Shown: piece after piece, positions 11,866 to 23,800 of the stretch
Numbering within the stretch: position 1 is the first letter of the stretch
Layout: each line of letters opens with the position of its first letter
Source of the DNA: Myrica gale
Taxonomy: Eukaryota > Streptophyta > Magnoliopsida > Fagales > Myricaceae
Assembly (NCBI GenBank): GCA_963930655.1
Contig: OZ005615.1
Span: 8,946,001 to 9,010,000, forward strand
Direction of reading: 5' to 3'
DNA length: 64,000 nucleotides
The notes under the pieces: model-generated
What the model was told of the DNA's origin: nothing
What the model saw: only the letters and a program-made list of their open reading frames with translations
The model's database searches: none
Program-made: the position numbers and the translations under genes

Positions 11866-13589
11866 TGTGTAAGATATATTAGTGTTTGTGTTTGAATTTT
11901 GAATATGGTCGGTGGCAGTTTTGTGAATGTATTTGAATCCTGAAAAAATGTAGGAAACGAACATAACACATATTTTTAAATTTTGAGAAATGATTGAGGT
12001 TCTTCTCATGTTCTTCTGAAAATTAATCTTACGGCTCAGAATCTCTGAGTGTATAAGTCTCACTTCTAAAATGAATCCTGAGCCGTCAAAAGAACCTGAA
12101 AAGAACCTCATTCACTTCTCTTAAATTTTACCTTCTATTTTTGTAAAATATTTAGAATATATTGAAAATGTGCTAAAGTCTACTTACTTCCAAACAAAAG
12201 TTTCGGAATTACAACAGGAAAAAAATTATAGAATATTCCTTAAAAAAGCAGGGATTTCCGTGCATATTGTGAATTCGCTGCACGAAATTCCCATTCCAAC
12301 AATCTAGCACCGTTTGATTGTGCGACCCTGTCGATGAACACTGTTAAGTGATAAACATAAAAGAAACGATTAAAAAAAAAAAGTATCTATTGTTGAGAAA
12401 TAAAAGAATATATTTTCAAAGATTCGCACTTATTATTGTAGAAATCATATTATTCGATAACTAATAAAAATAATATTAAATATTATAAAATCCATATTAT
12501 TTATGCATCTAATTAATCCTGAAAAAAGTCCTTTATTCTCATCTTTAGCCCACGGTGCCATGCGAAGTATAAGAGCAACTCGGGTTATCAGCCAGGCGTA
12601 GAGCGGTAACTTTGGAATGAATTCCTGGGCATTAAAAATTTAAAGCAACGCGGACTTCATGTAAAGCAGAGAATTTGCTAGCTGTCCACCTTGCTCAGCT
12701 ACTTTTTGACATTCTTGCCCTCAATTCTCAAACCACCTTATCCCAAGCAAAGCAGGACCTTCAGTGCACACCAGTAGCAGAAGTGTGGTTGAAAAATTGC
12801 AAGGGCCTTAAGCGTCTAGCAGATAAAGCCGTGCTTTGGAATTAAAAATAAAAACTAAAATAAAGGGGTTTTCTTTAAACTTGGGAAAAAGACTAATAAA
12901 AGTGAGTGTAGAGCAGCGAGCACTTTGGTTTGGGCCTCAAAGGGAATGATAGTCCTCACTCGCATCACATGCCCTGCCCCTTTTTCCCCTTTCACTATCT
13001 TTTAACTAACTTCAGTTCTACTCTTTGCATCAATCCCTTCCAAAATACTCTCCCTCTTAACAAAATTTCAGTAGTGAAAGCCATGCACCCCCCCTCCCTC
13101 TTCTTTTCTTTGTTCACTGACTTGCATTGCACTCTTGAATTGCTTCCTTCCAAAAGACTTCTCCATCTTCCAAAAAAAGTAGAGTTAATGCACTCAAGGT
13201 GTGGGCTTCATGCACTATTTTATGGAGTAGTTGCCACCACGTGACAACAACTTCCCCAAATGCCCTTTTTTCTCCTGTTTTTTGGTTTAAAAAAATTAAT
13301 ATTATCGTGTCATTATTTTCTTGGAACATTTTTTCTGAGACATGGTAAATTGATGTGGGAAAACCAAAAATATGAGTAATTCATCGTTCCTCTTTAGCTG
13401 TCCTTTAACAAGGGAGGTCCAAAGCCTCTAATGTATCCAGTTAGCAAAACTCCTCCGCGTGGAAAACACGGTCCAAGAAAGATCCTCGTTGAAGGCAGTA
13501 GGTTGCACGCGACGTAACAGAGTAGGTATGTCTGTACGACATGTTCGTTGTCACGTACACATGGGTTTTGATTCGAGAAAAGACTGCGG
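11866..13589. other. Intergenic, nothing firmly recognised
   Basis: No conserved protein is found on either strand. Bases 12900-13250 are pyrimidine-rich and less AT-rich than their surroundings and could be part of an untranslated transcript, but no matching known microRNA or gene family was recognised. Confidence 0.35.
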
Positions 13590-13790
13590 TTGTGTTTGTG
13601 TTGTAAAATTTTAGTGTTGTTAAAATTTTAGGTATTGGGTTTAGTGAAAAAGTGAAGAGAGATAATTTTTTATATTTTTTTGTAGTAAATAGTAATGATT
13701 TGATGGGGAGAGAGAGATTATATTGTAACATTTAATTGTGTTAAAATTTTAAAGAAGGTAAAATTTTGGTACACAAACGCACCCGCCGTA
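13590..13790. mobile_element. MITE, family A copy 3 (inverted)
   Basis: Reads GGTTGTGTTTGTGTTGTAAA at the left and the complement of GGTACACAAACGCACCC at the right. The interior TTTAGTGAAAAAGTGAAGAG and GGGGAGAGAGAGATTATATT are the reverse complement of the interior of the unit at 11059. Likely PIF/Harbinger-type by its terminal GTTTG motifs, but the superfamily is not proven. Confidence 0.5.
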
Positions 13791-13799
13791 ACCTTCGTA

Positions 13800-14150
13800 C
13801 TGCACAGTGACAATACACTACCAGCACCGGTAAATGCCGGGGTCGGGGTGTATTATTTCTGGGCTTACGTGGCAGTATGCGCCGGGAAAAGCGGGGGTGA
13901 CATATGGATCCTGCGTGTTAGCACGTAAGACTAGCCATGTCGTCGTGGGTCCCTCTTCGCACGTTCAAACGGTCGGTCCACACGTTCAGCAACGTAGTAG
14001 GCACAGATTCACCGTGTCACGGTGGAGCCCACACAGCGAATCACCCGCTCGATTCCAGCTGTATGTATGTGCTCAGGGACTCAGTAGCAGCATGCGACGT
14101 GGGGCAGGGTCACGTGACTTTGCCTCTGGATTCCAACGATTCTTTTGCTT
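13800..14150. other. GC- and CpG-rich island without a recognised gene
   Basis: This stretch is clearly richer in G, C and CpG than the AT-rich flanks and contains GTCACGTGAC (14109-14118), an extended G-box. A 129-codon open frame covers it on the plus strand, but its translation resembles no family I know and its composition explains its length. It may be a promoter fragment or old transposon sequence. Confidence 0.3.
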
Positions 14151-14589
14151 AGGCTTAAATCTTTTGTCTACATGGACTTATGATTGTTCGCCACGTTGCG
14201 GTGCTGCCTTTAATTGGACGTAACTGTCCCTTTGCAATTTGTTTAATTTACACTTTGGTCGTGATTGAGATATTTATAAGTACCAGTCATGTGGTGCTGC
14301 GGACTTGTAGAACCAAAGACAAAAATGGATTCGCGACATGTGATCTGAAGACTTTTGTGGGCCATTCCGCGTATGGACTGTACTCAACAAATCAGACCGC
14401 AATATAGGAGATTCCTGTTAAATATGTTCTGAATATAATTTCGAACTGAATTTTTAAGCTAAAACAAATTAATCAATTTTTTTTTGTACGTTATTATCAA
14501 TACCTCTTTTTATTTTTATTTTAATAAAAAAGTGCATCTTATTCAAACATCTGTCATGCAAAAGTTATGGCGTGTCAATATCATTATAC

Positions 14590-14880
14590 ACCCAAATAAA
14601 ATTAGGAAAATACTCACAATTATCGGGATTGCCACCTGAGGAATACTCAGAGGCGACCCAACGAGCTAACTAGTGCGCTACAAAATTAGCACCTCGCTTA
14701 ACATGTTTAACTTTCTAACTTTGAAAAAGTCGAAGAATGGAAGAAATTTCTGAAATCTTATTATCAATACCTCAATTTCAACGATTAACACTTCAAACAA
14801 ACATCCATGAATTTTAGCGTACTTCTTAGCTATAGATATTAGTTGTTCACACTTAAAAAGTAAGATGAGTTTTTCCTCGT
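14590..14880 (-). pseudogene. Degraded RNase H (RVT_3-like) fragment of a retroelement
   Basis: On the minus strand the translation contains HVKRGANFVAH-stop-LARWV, matching the C-terminal signature of plant RNase H domains (V-x-R-x-x-N-x-x-AH-x-LA) found in LINE-type reverse transcriptases. Further upstream, EQLISIAKKYAK resembles the middle of that domain. Stops and frame breaks show it is dead. No other retroelement domain was recognised nearby. Confidence 0.45.
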
Positions 14881-15139
14881 CCCGACATTTATAACAGACG
14901 AAAAATAGAAAATAAAATACTCGTAAATTAATCTTATATTCTGTAATATCTGATTAATAAATTGAGTAAATGATGATTAAAGTAAATTTGCTACCCCATT
15001 TGATTCTTTTATATGTTAAAAAAGGTTACGAAAATTGTGATTGGAACTCAAGAAAATCAATTGAAAACGAGTAAATAGTTATCAATCTCAGTTCTCTACT
15101 TTCAACTAGGGTTTCACTATGGACGATCGAATTGCATGT

Positions 15140-15360
15140 TATTTTGGCTAAAATTTTTATAATTTGAATCAAATTTTTTAAATTTATACTCCTACACGCA
15201 TATCAATACAACTCAACGCTACGTCGCTACCTTTTTTATATTCATCAATACAACTCAACAACTTTTAAACGTATAGTAATAAAGCTCAAACATTACTTAA
15301 ATATTCACAATATTCTTAAAATTTAACAAAAAATTTCAAAACGAACATACACTAACGTTC
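15140..15360. mobile_element. MITE, family B
   Basis: Contains TTTGGCTAAAATTTTTATAA at its left, then CAATACAACTCAAC and AATAAAGCTCAAACAT. The same ordered motifs occur in the unit interrupted by the foldback at 54987. This copy therefore shows the uninterrupted site. It is non-coding; its terminal repeats are weak. Confidence 0.45.
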
Positions 15361-16299
15361 TGTACCGATCAAATCTTTTGTCCTTACTCCCTGATCCCAG
15401 GACAAAGCATAAAATTCGAATCTACACTAGTATTACAAACTCGAAGACATCAGCATACAACACTAAGGTAATTTATCTTCTATGATTTGGGTTCTTGTAC
15501 TCACAACCTGAGAGCATGATACTGGTAGTACTGCACATGTATTATAATTCTAATGTAAATGCACACTCGAATTGTTTACAAAAAATGTAGGTCTTTTCAA
15601 ATTTTAAGATAATAAAATTATTTATTTATTTATTACCATTAAATCATTACTTTTATTATAATAATAAATAAATCATTCATTCAAACACACCCTATATTGT
15701 CGGCTATTTACATGTGTTTTTTTTGTGTGGGATTAACATCATAAACACATAACCGCCTTACCAAAAATAACAAGAAATTTTAAACCAGCGGATGAGCAAA
15801 TTTGATAAATCCAATAGAGATTAACAATTTAAAACGATGAGTACTTTGATTAGTAATGCACAAAAATCTGATGCTATCAATTTTTTGTTTATTTTTTATT
15901 TTTAGGTAACTGGAAAAATTTGTCGCACTTACGTCTTGCGTACCAAGCTAGGAATACAATGATATGGTCGAGAAACGCATATCAAGCTAGGAATACAATG
16001 ATAAAATTAAAACATTTAGTGACCAGCATGTTTAATTGTTCCATATAAAAGAAGGCAACACTTACAAGCGTAAAAGATTTATCTCTGCACTTAGGTCCTT
16101 AAAATCACGTCGAGCTTTGCATAAATTTTATTTTGTAAATCAAAAATGCACTTTCTTTTAATCACAAAAAATATATCTAATTAGTACTCATAAATCGAGA
16201 CACCGACAGACATCTATTTATTTTGCAAATACGGTCTCGGACTGTCGTCCATTTTGATTTACTTATAGTTTGTAAAGCACGTAGAGAGGAGCAGAGCAC
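15361..16299. other. Intergenic with a short direct repeat
   Basis: AT-rich; no gene seen. The motif CAAGCTAGGAATACAATGAT occurs at 15944 and again 39 bp later at 15983, a two-copy direct repeat. Confidence 0.45.
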
Positions 16300-16964
16300 T
16301 AGGGGTAGTTAACGGTAGTGTAGGTGACGGTTTGACAAAAACTGTCACCGTTACCGCAATTGACGGAATCAAATAATTGACATTGTCACCGCACCGCTAA
16401 GACATAATAACCGCCCTTGCTGGTGACGGTATTAACGGTAATGATTATACGATAACCGCTTAAACTGTATAACCGTTGTAAAAAAAATAAGCTTTTTCCT
16501 TGAGCTTTTTCATTTTTTTCACTGTTTTTGGCTGTTTAAATTTTCAATATAATATCATAATCAATAATCATATCAAATGGACAAATATCATAACATATTC
16601 AAATATAATAGCATAATCATTAACAATCATAACAAATATAAAGTTGTTCAAAAGTATAATATAATATCATATTCAAACATAAAGACTAAAGTCTAATAAA
16701 AGTGTCCAACAATGTGACATAAACCAACTAACATATTCTAACAAAAGCCCAATAAAAGTATGTCACATAATCAATAATCATCTCAAGTCTCAACTAAGGG
16801 TGGTTAACGGTAGTGTACGTGACGATTTGGCGAAAACCGTCATCGCAATTGACGGAATCACATATTTGACACCGTCACCGCACCGCTAAGGCACAATAAC
16901 CGCTTTTACCAGTAACGATTTTAGCGGTTAAAACGGTAATCGCCGGTACAAATGAACACCCCTA
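16300..16964. mobile_element. Non-autonomous hAT element with perfect 8-bp target duplication
   Basis: The flanks CAGAGCAC (16292-16299 and 16965-16972) are identical 8-mers, the hAT target length. The termini are inverted repeats: TAGGGGTAGTTAAC on the left and TAGGGGTGTTCATT on the reverse-complemented right. Inside, about 150 bp from the left end is repeated in direct orientation at 16795-16964, including GGTTAACGGTAGTGTA and CCGTCACCGCACCGCTAAG-like blocks. The element is 665 bp, has no transposase, and its subterminal ACGGT/ACCGT repeats are typical of hAT transposase-binding arrays. Confidence 0.8.
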
Positions 16965-16972
16965 CAGAGCAC

Positions 16973-18882
16973 AACAGGGATCTATAGGGGCCTGTTGGAA
17001 AAAAAAAGGAAAATGCAAATATAACCAACCCGGAAGAAAACTCGTGTGTCGGTGCCGACACTCATGCCGACCGACACGGTAACTAGTGCATCAGGCCACC
17101 GATCCATGATAAATACGAACGCGTCGGTGCGATTTTTTTTGACTCCGTAGCTCGAACGGATTTCCGTCGTTCCCATATATGCGCGGAGAACTAACTTCTT
17201 TACACGTTTTGGAAATTGTCGACTAGTGACTACTTATCAGTTACACGAACACACAGAAACCTTAAACAAAATGAAAAGCGTGTATTTATATTTCTACACG
17301 TATATGCAATTATGCATATCAAATCTGACAAAACTGGAGGGGACTGCGGGCATAATAATATACACGGAAATCATCGCATTATTTCCGCTATTAGGTTTAA
17401 TTAAGGTTTGGGCACTAACACAGTAACTTATTTATTTCCGATCTCATTCATGATTTGCTGTACCGTAAGTGGTGTTTGATAGCAGCATGTGGGGTAACCA
17501 GTTGGTCGTACAATTCTACTTAAAAACAGTGTCGTGATGGTGACCTGGAAAATAATATACCCAGTACAAAGACCGTTATAGGCGCCGGGAACAGAGGCTT
17601 GATTCGCTTGAAAGCGTCACCTACATGTGAGATTTTATATAAAAACAAAACGAAATCCTGAAGATCAGAATAATTAGAGAAAATCTTTGAACAATAAGTG
17701 AAAAAAAATTGAAATGTGGCCACGTGCCACGTGGGTGCCTCAGTCAGCGGACGAAACGTGGAGACAACGACAGGAATTTACTGGTCGAACGACGTTTCGT
17801 AGGGTGTTTTCCGTTTCGGATATGTGAAGGGCAGATCATCAATCAGAGGTTGAAAATAGTCGAACGAATGAGTGGGATCCCACGCCTCTTAAAGGCCATT
17901 GTGACATTGTTGCCCACCAAATTCGGCCTGCTTTATTCTCAGGCATAAATTTATTCACAATCCTTGTGAAAGCTACAAATTAGTCTTCTGAGTTAAAAAA
18001 AAAAAAAAATTGCAAATGAATGTAAGTGGTAAAGTTTACGTTAGAAACACATCCCTCTGTCCATCTTTATCTATTTCATTAATAAGAAATACTATTGAAT
18101 TACGAGGTATACTTAGACATATAACACGCCGTAGTTAGTATTGACTAGCATCTGTCATCATTAAGAGAATCAGAGATGGATACAAGACTCGTTTCTAACG
18201 AAAACTTTATCACAGTGATTAATTTGTAATTTTCTACACTTCAAGAACTAATTTATAACTTTTTTTTTATAGCAGGTAGAGACGCATTTACGCCTTATAC
18301 TTGTTTGAGGGCCATTATTTTACATTCCTAGAACTGTCTAGAAGCATTCTCAAAAAAGTTCATGTATACATACGGGCCAAGTTTGGCCCATAGGTTGACG
18401 CCCTGTATTGTGTCGCTGGTGTTCTCCAGACCAAAGTACACCAAGGGCCTAACCTGGCACATAGAATGGGCCTACATCTTAAGCCAGAGGTCGGACTGGT
18501 CGGGTTTTTTTTCTCCAAAAAGTACATATTCGGTCCACGAGGTTTCTATATTCGGAATTTTGAGGCTGACAAATGTGGGCTTTGTATAAAGAACGGGAAA
18601 ATGCAATTCGGTTCATATATATATCCCAAATTCAAGTTCTTGCACCCAAATTTCTTATGAAGTTCTTATTCACCACAACAGTTACATGTAGGGCGGAGCA
18701 TTTTCCCGATTTCCAACGACCCTACTAGGATCCGACCAGTTTCAGGGTGGGTTTGACCTGGTTCGGGTTTACATAACATAAAAATTGCATTTTCGGGTCC
18801 TGATTCGGGTATAATGTTTAAACTCGTGTAAAACCCGAACCCGACCCGGTATTTTAAAAAATGCGCAGTATACATTACCTTT
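16973..18882. other. Intergenic, no gene recognised
   Basis: Short frames only. Bases 17005-17180 contain repeated GTCGGTGC/CCGACAC motifs. Bases 18700-18870 contain several CCCGACCC/GGGTTCGGG motifs like hAT subterminal repeats, but no bounded element was found. Confidence 0.4.
17720..17734. promoter_or_regulatory. Overlapping double G-box
   Basis: Two CACGTG cores at 17721-17726 and 17728-17733 lie 7 bp apart within GCCACGTGCCACGTGGG. G-boxes bind bZIP and bHLH factors and act as ABA-response elements. No downstream gene was recognised, so this is a motif observation only. Confidence 0.3.
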
Positions 18883-18916
18883 ACCCTTAGCGAAACGGGT
18901 GCGTTTCGCTAAGGGT
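18883..18916. repeat. Perfect 15-bp hairpin
   Basis: ACCCTTAGCGAAACG (18883-18897) is followed by a GGTG loop and its exact reverse complement (18902-18916). The arms are GC-containing and without mismatch, so this is not a chance AT palindrome. It lies at the change from GGGTTCGGG-type repeats to a pyrimidine-rich block. Confidence 0.7.
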
Positions 18917-19036
18917 TTAATTCCCCCTCCCCTCAAAATCCCTTTACCCATTTTCCCCTCGAGTCCTCCTCGACATCCCAGAGTCCAAACCCCCACCCCA
19001 GACTTCGACCGACATTTTCCTCCTCTGCCTTAGCTC

Positions 19037-19215
19037 ATGCTCTACTCGCCGACCGCCGTCTTTCTCACTATCTCTTTGTCTCTCTCACTGTATCTCCGTC
19101 TCTCTCACTATCTCTCCGTCTCTCTCACTGCCCTGCCCCAGCTCTTTCTTCGCCAGTCCCTCTCTGCCCTAGCTCACTCTTCGTCACAACTCACAACCTC
19201 ACCTCATGGCTCAGC
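19037..19215. repeat. TCTCTCACT-rich pyrimidine repeat
   Basis: Imperfect tandem repetition of CTCTCACTATCTC/CTCTCACTGTATC-like units. It is low-complexity; open frames through it are composition artefacts. Confidence 0.5.
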
Positions 19216-19231
19216 TTACCTCACGGTTTTG

Positions 19232-19570
19232 CCTAGCTAATGGCTCTGACCTAACTCTCACGGCTCAGTATGGGTTTTAAATTTTAAATTTTTAATCTCA
19301 TGACTCATACGTGTGTTTATAATTGGTTAATTAATCTCATAAGTATGTTTATAATTTATATTTTGTATTCACTAACATTGGTTGCATTTTTTAGGAAATT
19401 CAGTTTGTCCTAGCTCATGGCTCTGCCCTAGCTAGGTATGGTTTTAAGTTTTAAATTTGTAATCTCATATGTATGTTTATAATTGGTTAATTAATCTTAT
19501 AAGTATGTTTATAATTTATATTTTGGATTCACTAACAATGGTTGCATTTTTTAGGAAATTCAGTTTGCCC
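19232..19570 (+). repeat. Two-copy tandem duplication (177 and 162 bp)
   Basis: Copy 1 (19232-19408) and copy 2 (19409-19570) both start CCTAGCT, run through TTTATAATTGGTTAATTAAT and TTGCATTTTTTAGGAAATTC, and end CAGTTTG. They differ by a short gap and several substitutions. The TTTTTTAG|GAAATTCAG boundary looks like a splice acceptor, so the unit may come from a transcribed repeat. Confidence 0.65.
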
Positions 19571-20577
19571 TAACTGTTGCTAAGTTGCTTGAGTGCTCCG
19601 ATTGAAGGTATGAGATTCTATATTTGTGAAATATTTGTGTTTCTGTTGGAGATCGGAGGGCAGGGCTATTGAATTGTTTATATTGCTGGTTTTGTGAATC
19701 TGTGGAGTATGGTAGTTGTTGGAGATTGGAAGTTGCGAGTTGGAGTGTGGTTTTTGTTGGTGAATCTGTGTTTTATTTAGTGAATGATTATGTTATGTTG
19801 GTGAATCTGTTTTTTGTTTAGTGAATGACTTTTTGTTGGTGAATCTGTTGTTTATTTTTTATTTAGTGATTATGATTTTTGTTTATGGTTTTTTTATGTA
19901 GTGAATATGTTACAAGCTTAATGCAGGTAACTTTCTCATTCATTGCAATTGTTTTTATTTCAATAATTAAATTCAATTGTTTTGGTTGTTTTTGTTTTAG
20001 AATTAGAGGATGATCCATTAGGGATTCTTCTTGAAGAATGATTATGAATGTGGAGCTGAAGTATGACTGCAACAAAGAAGTGAAAGAACAATGTAACTTG
20101 TTTAGCTTTGATTATTTTTATGTTGTTATTGTTATATGATTTTTATTTTCTTTTGAGTTGTGTTGTGATTTGTAAACATTGTGCAAACTACAGAGTAGAA
20201 GATGATTGATTTGCTCCAACCATTCAAGATTATGTTATTTACTTTCCTTGTAATTTGATCTCAACAAATTATTATAATAGTTAGACTTTTTGTACTTTTA
20301 TTGTAATAGACTAATAGCATCAGGTAATAGGTATTATGTTTATTGTTCAGTTGTTTGTTTTTTTAATCTATTGCTTACTGCTTAGTAGTTACTAGTTATA
20401 TCTGTTTGACTTGTATTTAGCAATTGACAGAAATTATATTGCTTAATGTTTAGTAGAATAGTAGTTAGTAGTTGAATTTATGTTTTTATTAGAAATTATA
20501 TATTGGAAATTGGGCATGTACAAATTGGCATGGAAATTAGGACAACATGGTAATTGGGCATGTAGTCAATTGGACAG
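19571..20577. other. AT/T-rich intergenic sequence
   Basis: T-rich stretches and repeated GTTGGTGAATCTGT-like motifs at 19760-19850. No gene seen. Confidence 0.4.
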
Positions 20578-20847
20578 ATGGAGAAAAACGACTTGACGAT
20601 AGTGACGAAAACAAAGAAGAGGAAGGAACCAGTACTGAAACCTAGGAAAAACTTTGCAATTCGGGATATGCTGATAGGTTGAAAGCCAAATCGTGAGAGA
20701 GTAGTGAAACGCAAACGGGAAATCTTTGATGACGAGGAAACCGACCCCGAAGAAATATCTGAGGTCGACAATTTGATTCGGCCCTCAGGACGTTGTTTGA
20801 GTACCGGATATTGGAATCCGAGTTTGGCGTACGGGTGGGTCGCTTGA
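20578..20847 (+). pseudogene. Unknown lysine/arginine-rich ORF fragment with one in-frame stop
   Basis: From ATG 20578 to TGA 20845 one frame stays open for 89 sense-length codons except for a TGA after 34 codons. The product is basic (KTKKRKEP, KPRKNF) then acidic (DDEETDPEEISEVDN), as in nuclear or nucleic-acid-binding tails. I do not recognise the family. It may be a captured gene fragment or the remnant of a transposon protein. Confidence 0.3.
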
Positions 20848-23800
20848 ACCGGTTTTTATTAACTGAGTCTTGGCCCAATTTAAATTTTGTAGAGTGCTAT
20901 ATGCCCGTATATGTTATAGCCGGCCCACTAGGGCCTCTCATGTTTAGTGCCAGTGGTATGTAATGATGTTAACATAACTATCTCTTGCACACAATCCATG
21001 ACAAATGCGGGCCGCCAATTTACTGGAGCCTCCATCTACCGGACTGCCCCCACGTGGATTTGACAGGGGGTGCGATACCATACCCAGAAGTCAAATGGTG
21101 ATTTTTCTCTTGAGATGCGATATCAATGAACCTTACAGTTGTTCGCAGAATCAATGCCTTCGTCTGAGTATTCCACATTCTTTGCATTGACGTGATGGAA
21201 ACTAAATCCAAGCTACTGCCTCATATTTGATTAGCTTGGTTTCTGGGCATCACGGAATTTGCTCAATAACCCAAAAATATTTTATATTTAGTAACTCAGT
21301 TGACTAAATCCATTGAATTGGTGGCCTAAAGTTTTGATCTTTCTCTTCCCCCAACCTCCGTTCGGTGGATGGAAGAGGGCATGGTGAGTGACGCTAAGAA
21401 CGCTGCTGTGAAACCGAATCCAAAACTGACAGTACTACCTGTTTATCTGAATTGTGTTGTGTTACTGATTTGGTTGCTGACTAATGGTATCTGATTTGGA
21501 GATTGTGCTGATATTGGTTGTTGATTTAGTTTATAATTTATTAATTTGGTTATGTGTTGATTTGTGTTGCTAATTTATTAAGTTGGTGCCCAAGTGATCC
21601 TCAGGGACTCAAGTGCTCAAGAGACTAGAGAATATTTGTTTCTTCTGTTGGAGTTGTTTTTTTGTTGATTAGGAGTAAGGATCGGGAGATTTGTTTTCTG
21701 GTCTAAGAAGCATGATACAAAAGTTGGTTCTAGGCTTCTTCAATGACTCAAATTTTTCTCTCATAATGCTCTCATATTACATTTTAAGCGAACATGTGAA
21801 CCCCAAGGTTTATTTGTTCTCTTATTTCCTATACAATATACAACACTGCTCGCACCGAATCATTATGCTTTAATCAACCCACAAATAACACCTTCAACAT
21901 CAATACACCTAAGCTTCTTTATGGTCTTTTATTCAGTAGTCTTCTAAAGTTCATAAACCTCACCAATAGGTTGCTGATTGGTTCACGTGGTTTATCAAAT
22001 CACTTTCCGAACTTCAAACTTTATCAATTTATTCTATTAGGGCTAAAATTTATTCTATGTGGTTTACCCTTAATATGAATCTGGTCCATCTTGTTTATAT
22101 GGTGGTCAAACTTGGTTCTATTTGATGTCATTGTCGCAGATCATAGCTCATCTTTAAACGCCTTACCTTTGACCATATGACCATTAAATGAGTGATTTGA
22201 TGACAGCATAAACTGCAAAGATCATAGACCATTTTATCACTTTTATCTATTTTCACATCATAAACACTTGTCACCTGAGGTTCTATGATTTCACCACCAA
22301 TTGTCCAGCCCCATCTTTTTTTGGTAGTATCATTTTTTTGAATCAAAATGTTTTTTGTTTCGGTTTGGTGCTATAGTTTTATTTATGTTTCAGAAGATGC
22401 AAAAATGTAGGATGCAATTGTCATCTCTCAGTCGTAGTACATAGTACAATACATGTATTCTAATATTTTTAATAGTTTTAGTCTTTAATTTTTGATATTG
22501 TAACTTTAAGACAATTTTTTGCATTACAAAGGAAAAAACAATTCTTGTAATTTCGCCTTTAAAATTCGACCCCCATGGATTTTGATCCTGGATCCACCAC
22601 TGTGCATTAGAATATTATGAGAATTTCATGTTACATTGCATCATAGCATATGCATCATTGGTTATGTGCTGTGATGGACAATGATGAGGAACTAGTACTG
22701 TCAAGTGTGAGATTGTCCTGGTTTTTGGGAAAATAATGTTATTGTGACGATATCAATCACCCTTGACGGGATGTGCAACCACCACTGACTGGGTCAGTCG
22801 GTGGCCTCCTCCAGGCAGGAAGCAATGAAGTGCTTTGCCTCGAATTTGTCCTGGCGTGTGGGTTAACACAGGACTGTCCCAGTGGAAGGGGAGTGAGACG
22901 CACAACCCTGTCTCTGGGGGTTAAACAATGGACGAATTTATGGGCATCTCACGAGAATTGTTAATCGGGGACCGTAAAAGTGGCGTTGTCACATGTGCAT
23001 CATATGTTTGATTTATTTTATTTGCACATTATTATTTTGTTCTGTTTTATATTATTCTCTTATCAGTCTTTATTGTATGGTTATGGTGATGTTTCCCCAT
23101 CCCCGACCTTCCTGAGTTCTTAAGACTCACCTTTATTTCTTCTTTTTGTTGCATGTACCTGTATTTTAATATTATTTGCAGAAGATGAGGGTGTTCGAGA
23201 ACTACCAGACATACGATTTTGACCCGCACGTCTTCCTAGTGCATATTCGTGTATGTGTGTTGGTTTCTTATGATGTAGTAGTTGAGCACTTCCACTACTG
23301 GTTGCCAAAGGATGCACCCCCATCTGCACCTCTTCCTCCTTGGATCCTTGATATACCGGTAGAGCCGGTAATGACAACGCCGGCTAACGGCGTAATCGAT
23401 TTCACTGACACGGACGATGAGCCTTAGGATTAGTATCTAGTAGTTGTTTTTGGAGGTTGTACTTTTGGACTCTGGTCTAGTGAGTTATGTTTTGTTAATA
23501 TCTCGGTAGGCAGACCATAGTGAGCTTTTGGAATGCTCGCCCTTTTGTATATCGGCCACTTTTGTCTAATGCTTGTAAAGGGTACTTATAGTTTACCGTG
23601 GTAAAAAGTAGTATTTCCATCTATTTTCTCTTATCTCCTTAACTTGTTAATTTCGTAAATATTTTTTTTTCCATTGATAGCAAGCAAGGATCGACATCTA
23701 GTTATTCACTCATTTATTTATTTTTAAACGCTTTAACTCTATAAAATCTAATTTCTCCAATTTAAGAAAAGATTACGTTTTCAACTTTTCAAGGACTTTT

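Noticed and set aside
12900..13250. Possible microRNA or short RNA gene
   Set aside because: Compared by eye with the common conserved plant microRNAs; no mature sequence or clear fold-back precursor was found.
13834..14223. 129-codon plus-strand frame
   Set aside because: Lies in a GC-rich island, no domain or homologue recognised, no splice or promoter context that supports a gene.
23176..23427. 83-codon plus-strand frame with an acidic tail after an acceptor-like site
   Set aside because: I could not link it to a family or find a matching upstream exon, so it is mentioned only within the intergenic entry.
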